A stretch of 33,159 bases of DNA from NCBI GenBank assembly GCA_025352105.1, contig JANXUB010000083.1, positions 1-33,159 on the forward strand. Direction: 5' to 3'. The stretch is from Burkholderiales bacterium. Lineage in GTDB: Bacteria > Pseudomonadota > Gammaproteobacteria > Burkholderiales > Casimicrobiaceae. This document shows, one piece after another, positions 1-7,442 of the stretch (position 1 is its first letter; each line of letters begins with the position of its first letter). The notes beneath the pieces were generated by a model. The model did no database searches. It was not told the origin of the DNA and worked only from the letters and a program-made list of their open reading frames with translations. Both the position numbers and the translations under genes were made by a program.

Positions 1-1
1 G

Positions 2-583
2 GTGCAGCAAACCTGCCCGCAATGTCGCGGAACGGGCAAGATCGTCAAGCATCCGTGCAAAGCCTGCAACGGTGCAGGCTCCAAGAAAACCTCGAAAACG
101 CTGGAAGTCAAGATTCCCGCGGGTGTCGATACCGATGATCGCATTCGCCTATCAGGCGAAGGCGAAGCGGGTACCAATGGCGGTCCGGCGGGCGATCTGT
201 ATGTGGTCGTGCAACTCAAGCCCCATGCAGTGTTCCAGCGCGATGCGGCAGACCTGCACTGCGAAATGCCGATCTCGTTTTCGACCGCCGCGCTCGGTGG
301 CGAGCTCGAAATCCCGACGCTTGATGGCAAAGCTTTGTTGAAGATCCCGTCGGAGACGCAGTCCGGCCAAGTCTTTCGCCTGAAGAACAAGGGCATCAGG
401 CCGGTTCGTGGCAGCGTGACGGGCGATTTGTTCTGTCATGTTCAGATTGAAACGCCGGTGAGCCTGACGTCGCGTCAAAAAGAGTTGTTGCGCGAATTTG
501 AAGAAATTCGTGAGAAAAACGCGTCGAAGCAGAGCCCGAAGCAGAAGGGCTTCTTCGACAAGTTACGCGAGTTCTGGGAATAG
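2..583 (+). CDS. dnaJ: Chaperone protein DnaJ, C-terminal part (5' truncated by window edge)
   Basis: DnaJ is the Hsp40 co-chaperone that delivers unfolded clients to DnaK and stimulates its ATPase. The visible 193 residues start inside the cysteine-rich zinc-finger domain: CPQCRGTG (about residues 5-12) and CKACNGAG (about 19-26) are the last two of the four CxxCxGxG repeats. The C-terminal substrate-binding beta domains follow, with typical stretches such as [38 protein letters not shown] and [20 protein letters not shown]. The J domain, the G/F linker and the first two zinc repeats must lie upstream of the window. The reading frame is open from the left edge, so the GTG at position 2 is an internal codon, not a start. 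The gene ends at a TAG just before a stem-loop. The identification is firm. Confidence 0.97.
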   Translation: MQQTCPQCRGTGKIVKHPCKACNGAGSKKTSKTLEVKIPAGVDTDDRIRLSGEGEAGTNGGPAGDLYVVVQLKPHAVFQRDAADLHCEMPISFSTAALGGELEIPTLDGKALLKIPSETQSGQVFRLKNKGIRPVRGSVTGDLFCHVQIETPVSLTSRQKELLREFEEIREKNASKQSPKQKGFFDKLREFWE

Positions 584-592
584 CGTGATCGT

Positions 593-623
593 CCACTGGC
601 GCGCCTTTGCTCGCCGCCAGTGG
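593..623 (+). terminator. Stem-loop after dnaJ, possible terminator
   Basis: A perfect 9-bp stem, CCACTGGCG (593-601) with CGCCAGTGG (615-623), encloses a 13-nt loop ten bases after the dnaJ stop. It is followed by TAAAACTGG rather than a run of T, so it is not a textbook intrinsic terminator. It may stop transcription weakly or protect the dnaJ mRNA 3' end. Confidence 0.4.
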
Positions 624-710
624 TAAAACTGGGCCACACTCCTTCTGACTTTTCCAGCGGGCTTCTCACGTGTGTGGGCGGCTGCGCTGGCCGCTCAGCT
701 GCCCAGCGCC

Positions 711-3700
711 ATGCCCAAACCCTTCACGACTGAACCCGTAACCATCGCCGCAGGCGACGTGACAAACACGGTTGCAACGAGCGTGCGTCGCCCAATGCGG
801 TTGCGCACGCTGCTCACCGTTCCGTTCGTCTTGCTGATCGTCATTCCGGCGCTCGTCATCGCAGGCACCTCGCTGTACACCGGCTTGCAGGCGGTTGACG
901 TGTTGTCGCGGCAGCTGATGGACGACATCTCGGCGCGCGTCGGTCAGATGGCGGTCCATCAGCTTGAAGAGGCCGCCGTTACGATGCGGGCGACATTTCC
1001 GAACGCGGACGATAGCTACAACGCCTCACTCGATGTGTTTGCCGATAACGAAAAACTCGAACGTAAATTGTTCGAATTGACTGCGGGTACTCGCACCACG
1101 GGATACTTGTATTTCGCTCGCGAAAACGGCAGCTTTGTTGGTGTTGATCGCGGGCGACCAGGCGCTCGTGCGGCGGCGACCGTGCGCTTGCAGGAGCCCG
1201 GTGGCAAGTCACGGCAAATTTTTACTGCGCGCAATCCGAGCGATCGTACGCATCTGCTGGAGACGGAGGAGCGTGTCTATGACGCGCGCGAACGGCCCTG
1301 GTACAAGCTCGCCAAAACCGCGCAGCGTTTGATCTGGACGCCGGTGTACGTGTCTTTCGCGTCTGGCGCGTTGGTGACCACCGTCGCGCAGCCAGTGATT
1401 ACGGCCTCAGGCTCGCTGTTTGGCGTGCTCGCGGCCGACGTCGAGCTGTCGGAACTAAGCGCGTTCATGAAGAGCGTTTCGGTCAGTGCCAATGGTGTGG
1501 CTTTCATTGTGGATCGCGACGGCATGCTGGTCGCAACGTCGACGCCAGATCAGCCGTTTCGCAACGAAAACGGCGTGCAGAAGCGGGTCGCCGCCCGCGA
1601 CAGCCCGAACGAGATGGTGCGTGCCGCGGCGCAGTGGTGGCGCACGCCGGGGCGCAACAATACGGCTGCACCCGTGATCGCCATGATCACCTCGACCGGC
1701 GAAAATGTTGATGTCGCAGCCCGACGCGCCACCGGCATTGATGGCATTGATTGGGACATCGTGGTGGCGATTCCACGCAGCGATTTCACGGCCCCGATCG
1801 TGAAGAGCGCGATCAGCATGTTCTTCGTGATACTGGCTGCTTTGTTGGGGGCGTTATTGCTGGGCTTGTGGTTGCTGCGCCGGGTGACGCGCGACGTCGA
1901 TCAGTTGGTCAATGTGACGCGTGAAGTCTCGGCCGATGGCTTGCCAGCGCACATTCCGGCGACGACACTGGCGGAAACCGGCGTGCTGGCGAAAGCCTTC
2001 GGCGAAATGGTGGAGCGCTTGCGCCAATCGCTCGATACGATCCGCACGCAGAACGAGAAATTTGCGGCGTTGAACACGACGCTTGAGGATCGCGTTGAGC
2101 GACGCACGGTTCAGTTGGCCGAGCAAAATCTCACGCTCACCGAAGAGATCGTTCGTCGGCAACGGCTGGAGCGCGACTTACGTACGACCTCCCAGGCGGC
2201 TCAAAAAGCGGGTGAAGACAAGGCGCGCTTTCTGGCGATTTTGAGCCACGAGCTGCGCACGCCGTTGCAGGCGGTCGTCGGCGCAAGCCACCTGCTGGCG
2301 GCGGGCGAGCTGGGGCGCACGCGTACCGATGCGGTGGAGACGCTTGATGCGGCGAGCAAATCGCTACTCACGCTGATCGATGGTGTGTTGTCGTACTCCC
2401 GGTTGGAGGCGGGCGTGGTGACGCCTGTGCTGCAAACATTCGCCTTGCGCAACTGCGTGGACGACGCGGTGCGCGTGGCCCGCGCAGCGCAGAACAAGTC
2501 AGCGGTTTCGCTCTCGGTGCAGATTGATCGCGATGTGCCGCCCACGCTTCACACCGACGAGGGCATGCTGCGTCAGGTGCTCATCAACCTTCTCGTGAAC
2601 GCGCTCAAATTCACGATTGAAGGTTCGGTTCGCGTTGATGTTCATGTGCAGAGCCCCGCGCGCGATGGCGACCCGCTGCGGCTTGATTTCAAGGTGACAG
2701 ACACCGGTAGCGGCGTTGATTTGCCGACGCAGTATCGTTTGTTTCAACCGTTCCAGCAGGGCCGCAGCCCTGACGGGCAGGAGGGCGTCGGCAGCGGTCT
2801 GGGACTGGTGATCTGTGTGCTGCTCGTGCGCGCGCTCGGCGGCGAAATTGAGATGCAGAGCGAAGTGGGTAAGGGAACATGCATGAGCTTTTCGATTTTG
2901 GCCCAGACTGGGCGCGACGATTTGGCGGAGCCGCTGTTGGTGTCTGATGGAGCGAAGTCGTCGAAAACAGCCCAGACCCAGGTGCCGCCACAAACACTAC
3001 GCGTGATGGTGGTCGAGGACAACGACGTGAACCGCGAGCTGCTCACCATCATGTTGGGCCAACTCGGCCACATGGTGGTCGGCGTGGCCGATGGCGAAGC
3101 GGCGATTGAAGCGGTGGCAGCAGGCGCGGATAGCCAGTTTGACGTCGTGCTGATGGATCTCAATTTGCCGAGAATCGGTGGCATCGAGGCCACGCGTCGC
3201 ATTCTGCAACGCTTTGTGGGTCACGCTGAGCCGCCTCTTATCATCGCCCTGACGGCGAGCGTCAGTGACGCGGACCGGGCGCTGTGTGCCGCCGCAGGAA
3301 TGAGCGGATTTTTGACCAAACCGGCGACTGTTTTTAGCCTCGATACCGCCCTGCGTAGCGCCATTAAAAACCACGGGTTGAGCGCGACCGCAGAGGCCGA
3401 CTATCTGCTCGATCAGGCGACGCTCAATTCGCTGACAGAACTCGAAAAACGCGCCGCCGAGCCGTTTCTCTCGCGTCTGATTGATCGCTTTCTAAAGGGG
3501 CTGCCGGACGACGTGGCCTGCGTCCGGGCCGAATGGATGACCGGGGACCTCGAAACGACCGAGGCCGCTGCTCATGCTTTGGCGGGCGCCGCAGCCGCAG
3601 TCGGTGCGGCCGCGCTCTCGCGTGCCGCACGACGCATGTGCGATTCGCCGGACGACCTGCACATGGCCGAAATAACAAGCGTGGCCGGGCGAACAGCGTT

Positions 3701-3758
3701 GGCGTTGACGACGTGGCGCAACGATTCAGCACGACCGGATCGGGCTTCCCCGTCGTAG
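711..3758 (+). CDS. Membrane hybrid sensor histidine kinase (Cache-HAMP-HisKA-HATPase-REC-Hpt)
   Basis: A multi-step phosphorelay sensor of about 1015 residues. From the ATG at 711 the order is: an N-terminal membrane helix (LLTVPFVLLIVIPALVIAG); a periplasmic Cache-type sensor region containing GYLYFARENGSFVGVDRG and GVLAADVELSELSAFM; a second helix (FFVILAALLGALLLGLWLL); HAMP and a coiled coil; HisKA with the phospho-accepting His in SHELRTPLQ; HATPase with N box NLLVNALKF and G boxes DTGSG and GSGLGL; a REC domain with acidic VVEDND, phospho-acceptor in VVLMDLNLP and a Lys in LTKPA; and a C-terminal Hpt-like domain around AHALAGAAAA. In the Hpt motif the usual Lys of HxLKG is replaced by Ala. 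An in-frame GTG at 672 would add 13 residues, but ATG 711 fits a membrane protein better; neither has a strong Shine-Dalgarno sequence. The ligand is unknown. The response regulator just downstream is the likely partner. Confidence 0.93.
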   Translation: MPKPFTTEPVTIAAGDVTNTVATSVRRPMRLRTLLTVPFVLLIVIPALVIAGTSLYTGLQAVDVLSRQLMDDISARVGQMAVHQLEEAAVTMRATFPNADDSYNASLDVFADNEKLERKLFELTAGTRTTGYLYFARENGSFVGVDRGRPGARAAATVRLQEPGGKSRQIFTARNPSDRTHLLETEERVYDARERPWYKLAKTAQRLIWTPVYVSFASGALVTTVAQPVITASGSLFGVLAADVELSELSAFMKSVSVSANGVAFIVDRDGMLVATSTPDQPFRNENGVQKRVAARDSPNEMVRAAAQWWRTPGRNNTAAPVIAMITSTGENVDVAARRATGIDGIDWDIVVAIPRSDFTAPIVKSAISMFFVILAALLGALLLGLWLLRRVTRDVDQLVNVTREVSADGLPAHIPATTLAETGVLAKAFGEMVERLRQSLDTIRTQNEKFAALNTTLEDRVERRTVQLAEQNLTLTEEIVRRQRLERDLRTTSQAAQKAGEDKARFLAILSHELRTPLQAVVGASHLLAAGELGRTRTDAVETLDAASKSLLTLIDGVLSYSRLEAGVVTPVLQTFALRNCVDDAVRVARAAQNKSAVSLSVQIDRDVPPTLHTDEGMLRQVLINLLVNALKFTIEGSVRVDVHVQSPARDGDPLRLDFKVTDTGSGVDLPTQYRLFQPFQQGRSPDGQEGVGSGLGLVICVLLVRALGGEIEMQSEVGKGTCMSFSILAQTGRDDLAEPLLVSDGAKSSKTAQTQVPPQTLRVMVVEDNDVNRELLTIMLGQLGHMVVGVADGEAAIEAVAAGADSQFDVVLMDLNLPRIGGIEATRRILQRFVGHAEPPLIIALTASVSDADRALCAAAGMSGFLTKPATVFSLDTALRSAIKNHGLSATAEADYLLDQATLNSLTELEKRAAEPFLSRLIDRFLKGLPDDVACVRAEWMTGDLETTEAAAHALAGAAAAVGAAALSRAARRMCDSPDDLHMAEITSVAGRTALALTTWRNDSARPDRASPS

Positions 3759-3817
3759 GCTTGCCTAAAACCGCCGATACTCTCGCATCTGCTGACATTT
3801 CCCATTAAGATACATCT

Positions 3818-3859
3818 GATAATCCGTACAAATGGCGTGTTTCACCCGATAAATCCGTA
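3818..3859 (+). promoter_or_regulatory. Two direct repeats upstream of the response regulator
   Basis: GATAATCCGTA (3818-3828) and GATAAATCCGTA (3848-3859) are near-identical and start exactly 30 bp apart, about three helical turns, on the same DNA face. They lie 25 bp before the response-regulator ATG. Such spacing suggests tandem sites for one DNA-binding protein, possibly autoregulation by the LuxR-type regulator itself. This is inference from sequence only. Confidence 0.45.
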
Positions 3860-3883
3860 TTGGCGCGAGAAAATTCTAAAAGT

Positions 3884-4516
3884 ATGAACGCATCTTCACT
3901 TTCCCCACCCATCCGCGTCATCGTCGCGGACGATCATCCCATTGTCCTCGCGGGCCTAGTTGGCATCCTCTCATCGGATCGCGGTATCCGCATCGTGGGG
4001 CAAGCCGAAGACGGGCAGCAGGCCGTTGAACTCATTCGCAAAGGCGGTGTCGATGTTCTCTTGCTCGACCTCGCCATGCCGGGGCGCGCCGGGCTCTCCC
4101 TGCTGCGCCAATTGCTCGACGAGGGCACTGACCTGCGCGTCATCGTTTTTACGGCCTACGAGCCTTCTTCACACAAAGAGCGCTCCCTCGCCGTCGGCGC
4201 GGCCGCGTATCTTGCAAAGGGTATCCCGCCGCAGGAAATCCTCGACACGGTGCACGATGTCATGCTGCGCCCTGTGCCCAAGCGCACGGCGAGCGCCGAC
4301 GAGGCCCCGCATACGCAACTCTCGCTGCGTCAATACGATATTTTCGTTCGCCTCGTTCGCGGCGAATCGGTCACCGACATCGCCAAGGATCTGCACCTGA
4401 GTGTCAAGACCGTGAGCACGCACAAAGTCACTGTGCAAAAGCGTCTCGGCGCAAACTCGGTGGTCGAACTGGTGCGCTACGCGGTGCATCATCATTTGGT
4501 GCCTGCCGACGAGTGA
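3884..4516 (+). CDS. NarL/FixJ-family response regulator (REC + LuxR-type HTH)
   Basis: A two-domain transcription factor of about 210 residues. The receiver domain has the acidic pair in VIVADDHPIV, the phospho-acceptor Asp in VLLLDLAMPG, the conserved Thr in VIVFTAYEP and the Lys in AYLAKG. The C-terminal LuxR-type helix-turn-helix reads QYDIFVRLVRGESVTDIAKD and then LHLSVKTVSTHKVTVQKRLG. The ATG at 3884 is preferred over an in-frame TTG at 3860, which would add MARENSKS; starting at MNASS places the receiver domain at the usual distance from the N terminus. The gene follows the hybrid kinase on the same strand after about 125 bp with its own upstream direct repeats, so it is probably the output regulator of that phosphorelay. 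Its targets are unknown. Confidence 0.93.
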   Translation: MNASSLSPPIRVIVADDHPIVLAGLVGILSSDRGIRIVGQAEDGQQAVELIRKGGVDVLLLDLAMPGRAGLSLLRQLLDEGTDLRVIVFTAYEPSSHKERSLAVGAAAYLAKGIPPQEILDTVHDVMLRPVPKRTASADEAPHTQLSLRQYDIFVRLVRGESVTDIAKDLHLSVKTVSTHKVTVQKRLGANSVVELVRYAVHHHLVPADE

Positions 4517-4537
4517 TTTTTGGCTCGTTTGATTTAT

Positions 4538-4654
4538 CAGCTTTTCGCTGGAGTCTCGACTTCGCTTGGGCTGAAGCGCCATAAGACTCATAGTCGACTT
4601 CTCATGCTTTGTCGCTCTAGCCCACATGAAATAGGCTTTTGACCTAAAAAGCTG
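4538..4654. repeat. Dyad-symmetric intergenic element, copy A (117 nt)
   Basis: The first of four copies of an unrecognised element. Blocks: CAGCTTTT 4538-4545, GGGCT 4568-4572, AGTCGA 4592-4597, TAGCCCA 4618-4624, AAAAGCTG 4647-4654. Outer blocks are inverted repeats of each other, GGGCT is the reverse complement of AGCCC, and the central AGTCGACT is palindromic; all three pairs share a centre at about 4595.5-4596. The spacers (22, 19, 20 and 22 nt) do not match the other copies and are not complementary to each other overall. It lies between the response-regulator stop (4516) and the MFS start (4763). The remainder of that gap, 4655-4762, holds nothing I can recognise. Confidence 0.8.
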
Positions 4655-4762
4655 ATTCACGGCATGCAGCCTAGACTGAACATTTCGCACGCTGCGCGGC
4701 ACGGCCGTCGCTAGCATCTCGGTTCGTTTTCTTCTCCTTCGCGCCCGACAACGCGGCAACCC

Positions 4763-5986
4763 ATGACTTCCAACCAACGCATGTTCCGCGCGCTCTTCGC
4801 GGTCGCCATCATTCTGGGCATTGCCATGGGCACGCGCAACGCGTTCTCGGGCCTTTTCTTGCAGCCGATCTCGGCCGACATGAAGTGGGGCCGCGAGGTC
4901 TTTTCGCTGGCCATCGCACTGCAAAACCTCGTCTGGGGCGCGTCGCAGCCGTTCATCGGCTACATCGCGGATCGCTATGGCGCGAAACGCGTGCTGATGG
5001 TCGGCGCGGTGCTCTACACCGTCGGCCTGACGTGGACAGCCTTTCTCTCGAACACGTTCACGCTCGCGCTCTCCGGTGGCATCCTGATGGGCGTCGCGAT
5101 TGCCTGCACCACGTATTCCGTCGCCTACAGCGTGCTCGGCAAGATGGTGCCGCCCGAGCGCCGCGCCTGGGCGTTTGGTATCAGCGCCGCCGCGGGTTCG
5201 TTCGGCCAGTTCCTCCTGATCCCCGTTGGCCAATGGTTCATCAGCCACAACGGCTGGTCGTTCTCGCTGGTGGGCCTCGCGCTCATCACCGCCACCATCG
5301 CGCCACTTGGCTGGTATTTCGCCAAACTTGGTGACGAAGGCAAATTGCCGCAGGCGGCGAGCACTGTGCGTCAGGCGACAGCGGGTGAGGCGCTGCGCAC
5401 TGCGTTCGCCGACCGCAGCTTTTCGCTGTTAACGCTCGGCTATTTCGTCTGCGGCTTTCAGGTCGTCTTCATAGGCGCACACCTCACGCCATATCTGCTC
5501 GACAAAGGCATCGAAGCCCGCGTCGGCGTCACCGCCCTCGCGCTGGTCGGTCTGTTCAATTGTTTCGGCACTTACCTCGCAGGCGTGGTGGCCGGCAAGA
5601 TGCCCAAACGCTACGTGCTCTCGTTCATCTACTTCATGCGCTCGGTGGTGATCGGCGTGTTTTTGTTGATGCCGATTTCGGAGTGGAGCGTGTATGCATT
5701 TGCTGCGGCCATCGGCTTTTTGTGGCTGTCGACCGTTCCGCCGACGAACGCCATCGTCGCGCAGGTGTACGGCGTGCGCTATCTCGGAATGCTCGGAGGG
5801 ATCGTGTTCTTTTCGCACCAGATTGGGAGCTTTTTGGGGGCGTGGTTGGGTGGCAAGATTTATGACGCAACGGGGAACTACAACACGGTGTGGATGTTGA
5901 CGATTGGGTTAGGAATTTTTGCCGGGTTGATTCATCTGCCGATTGATGAACGCTCGCTGGAAAGCCGGACGCCAGCGCTGGCTTAG
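4763..5986 (+). CDS. Major facilitator superfamily (MFS) transporter
   Basis: A 407-residue inner-membrane secondary transporter with about 12 hydrophobic segments, the usual MFS length. The loop after the second helix carries the family signature as GYIADRYGAKRV (about residues 67-78). Other typical parts are the first helix with MGTRNAFSGLFLQPIS, a central cytoplasmic loop around residues 195-215, and the repeat of six helices in the second half (for example YLGMLGGIVFFSHQIGSFLG). The overall look resembles monocarboxylate/oxalate-formate-type MFS carriers, but the substrate cannot be told from sequence. The ATG at 4763 has no strong Shine-Dalgarno sequence. The gene stands alone between the dyad element on its left and the repeat-bounded cassette starting 10 bp after its stop. 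Confidence 0.9.
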   Translation: MTSNQRMFRALFAVAIILGIAMGTRNAFSGLFLQPISADMKWGREVFSLAIALQNLVWGASQPFIGYIADRYGAKRVLMVGAVLYTVGLTWTAFLSNTFTLALSGGILMGVAIACTTYSVAYSVLGKMVPPERRAWAFGISAAAGSFGQFLLIPVGQWFISHNGWSFSLVGLALITATIAPLGWYFAKLGDEGKLPQAASTVRQATAGEALRTAFADRSFSLLTLGYFVCGFQVVFIGAHLTPYLLDKGIEARVGVTALALVGLFNCFGTYLAGVVAGKMPKRYVLSFIYFMRSVVIGVFLLMPISEWSVYAFAAAIGFLWLSTVPPTNAIVAQVYGVRYLGMLGGIVFFSHQIGSFLGAWLGGKIYDATGNYNTVWMLTIGLGIFAGLIHLPIDERSLESRTPALA

Positions 5987-5995
5987 GGCGTTCTC

Positions 5996-6260
5996 GTCCC
6001 CAATCCCGACCGTACCGCCGTCATCCTTGGCACGATGGCGTCATTCTCGCGAAGCGGGAATCCAGTTCGTAGTCCGCGCGAAGCGCCATTCAGTTCCCTC
6101 TCCCCTCGTGGGAGAGGGCTAGGGAGAGGGGGCGGTGGAACGAGCGCATTCGTCTGCAACGAGCTGCTCGTGCCGCAGGGCAGTCACTTTCTTTGCTTCG
6201 CCAAATAAAGTAACCAAAGAAAGGCGACCCCGACATCCGCCCTGATCCGAGATTTGAAGC
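5996..6260 (+). repeat. Composite repeat, left copy of an inverted pair (~265 bp)
   Basis: This stretch reappears inverted at 7174-7438; by hand alignment I count about 38 differences in 265 positions, roughly 86 % identity. It is modular. First comes a dRS3-like block (ATTCTCGCGAAGCGGGAAT, 6043-6061). Next is a hairpin block CCCTCTCCCCTCGTGGGAG (about 6096-6114). Last is a block containing TGCCGCAGGGCAGTCACTTT (6171-6190) and AAAGTAACCAAAGAAAGGCG (6207-6226). Blocks of these kinds are widespread intergenic repeats in proteobacteria. It begins 10 bp after the MFS stop codon. Confidence 0.85.
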
Positions 6261-6345
6261 GAAAACGTCGCGCGGTCCGAAACTCGCTGCGCTCAAACAA
6301 CGAACCGCCGGAACACGCAAAAGCGCGACGTTTTCACTCCAAATC
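6251..6345. repeat. Long inverted repeat at the inner end of the left composite repeat
   Basis: GATTTG-aagc-GAAAACGTCGCGC (6251-6273) and GCGCGACGTTTTC-actc-CAAATC (6323-6345) are inverted: 13 bp are perfect and the match resumes for 6 bp outside a short mismatch, with 49 nt between the arms. It could extrude or fold as a long hairpin. No equivalent is seen next to the right-hand composite copy, so the cassette is asymmetric here. The rest of the stretch up to the gene end at 6441 shows nothing further. Confidence 0.7.
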
Positions 6346-6440
6346 GCGGGGGCGAATAACGGCCACCTCGTCGGACGGATGTTTGATCGCTCCGCGATGA
6401 GAATTACGTATATTTGCGTGCGAGCATCGCGGCGACGTCG

Positions 6441-6959
6441 TTACCTTCGACCGGCTCTCGAAGACCCGCCGCTGCTCACGTAAGTCTTATTGCCGTTTGA
6501 GTTTATGTAGTACTGACCGCCTCGAGGGCCCGTCAATATGGGGCCGGTGTTGAAAGTGCCTCCACCGTACGAGTTCGATCCACCCGAATATTCAGGTCTG
6601 TCTGCGAAAATTGAGTTGTCAAGGGGAGAAACGGCAGAAGAACGGACGGCACCAACTGGCGCTGAGGTTTTGCGATTGGGCCGAGAAGCTACATCTTGTT
6701 CGGCCGCAACTGTGGGCGATGTTGTGGGTTTGGCTTCGATAGGAAGGCACGTGTTGTTCAGCGCGTTAAAAATCATGGATGTTCCAGCACCAAATTTTTC
6801 CGGCACTGATTGACTCAACGGGAGCGCCATATCGACTGGCGCTAACGTGGATTGGTAAATTGCAACGTCATTTTTGTAGATCGTGTAACACACAGCCATA
6901 GCCTCTCGCGCGCACGCGATAGTCGAAAGCAAAAGTAATGCGGCGAGTAAACGTGACAC
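6441..6959 (-). CDS. Orphan secreted protein with a C-terminal GPRGG-YYIN-G-K-YV motif
   Basis: A 172-residue protein of unknown function. From the GTG at 6959 it starts MSRLLAALLLLSTIACAREA, a typical signal peptide with probable cleavage after AMA, giving a mature N terminus VCYTIYKND. The middle is low-complexity and rich in Ser, Pro, Thr and Ala. The C terminus has a Gly/Ser/Asn-rich run and then TGPRGGQYYINSNGNKTYV, which resembles the short basic motif known as the PBCV-specific basic adaptor domain; I recall this from memory and could not search. The GTG start is supported by GAAGGA at 6967-6972, seven bases upstream; an in-frame TTG at 6998 is less likely. Base composition is visibly less GC-rich than the neighbours, and the gene sits alone between two inverted composite repeats, so acquisition as a cassette is plausible. 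Confidence 0.65.
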   Translation of the reverse strand: MSRLLAALLLLSTIACAREAMAVCYTIYKNDVAIYQSTLAPVDMALPLSQSVPEKFGAGTSMIFNALNNTCLPIEAKPTTSPTVAAEQDVASRPNRKTSAPVGAVRSSAVSPLDNSIFADRPEYSGGSNSYGGGTFNTGPILTGPRGGQYYINSNGNKTYVSSGGSSRAGRR

Positions 6960-7173
6960 GGCAGATTCCTTCGGGGCTGTAAAACTTGAACTTGCCAATC
7001 GAGCATAGTCCTTTCCGGCTCGATCTAGAAGCGCTAAAGTTCAGATCGCTTAAAAGCATGCGCGACCGCCCGCAATGCCGCCACGGGACTGAGATTTCAA
7101 GCGGACCTATGTGCATTCCAGATCAACCTTGTCTGGATGTTCGTCGCAGGGCAATTGAATCAACTTCTCGAAG

Positions 7174-7438
7174 CGATCAAGTCTCGGATCAGGGCGAATG
7201 TCGGGGTCGCCTTCTTTTGGTTACTTTTCTTGGCGAAGCAAGAAAAGTGACTGCCCTGCGGCATGAGCAGCTCGTTGCACGCAAACCACATCGTTCGACG
7301 AACCCCCTCACCCTAACCCTCTCCCGCGAGGGGAGAGGGGACTGAATGGCGCTTCGCGGGGATTACGAACTGGATTCCCGCTTCGCGAGAATGACGCCTC
7401 GTGCCGAGGACGACGGCGGTGTGGCGGGGAGCGGGGAC
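7174..7438 (-). repeat. Composite repeat, right copy of an inverted pair (~265 bp)
   Basis: The reverse complement of this stretch matches 5996-6260 block for block: GTCCCC near 7433-7438, ACCGCCGTC, the dRS3-like CATTCTCGCGAAGCGGGAAT, the CCCTCTCCCCTCGCGGGAG hairpin, TGCCGCAGGGCAGTCACTTT, and AAAGTAACCAAAAGAAGGCG. Its outer end lies 4 bp from the SNF2 stop codon. With the left copy it fills nearly the whole space between the convergent MFS and SNF2 genes apart from the orphan gene. The inner flank 6999-7173 holds no gene I can support. Confidence 0.85.
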
Positions 7439-7442
7439 AAAG

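Noticed and set aside
4538..4654. Dyad element considered as a small RNA or riboswitch for the following gene.
   Set aside because: Copies occur before, after and between genes of unrelated function and in divergent gaps; spacers are not complementary and no terminator follows.
4169..5248. A 359-codon open frame on the minus strand opposite the response regulator and MFS genes.
   Set aside because: It lies antisense to two clear genes with conserved motifs and has a low-complexity Arg/His/Ala-rich translation with no domain; typical shadow in GC-rich DNA.
5417..5436. CAGCTTTTCGCTG inside the MFS gene, identical to the left end of dyad element copy A.
   Set aside because: The other four blocks are missing at the required spacing; it is coding sequence and a chance match.
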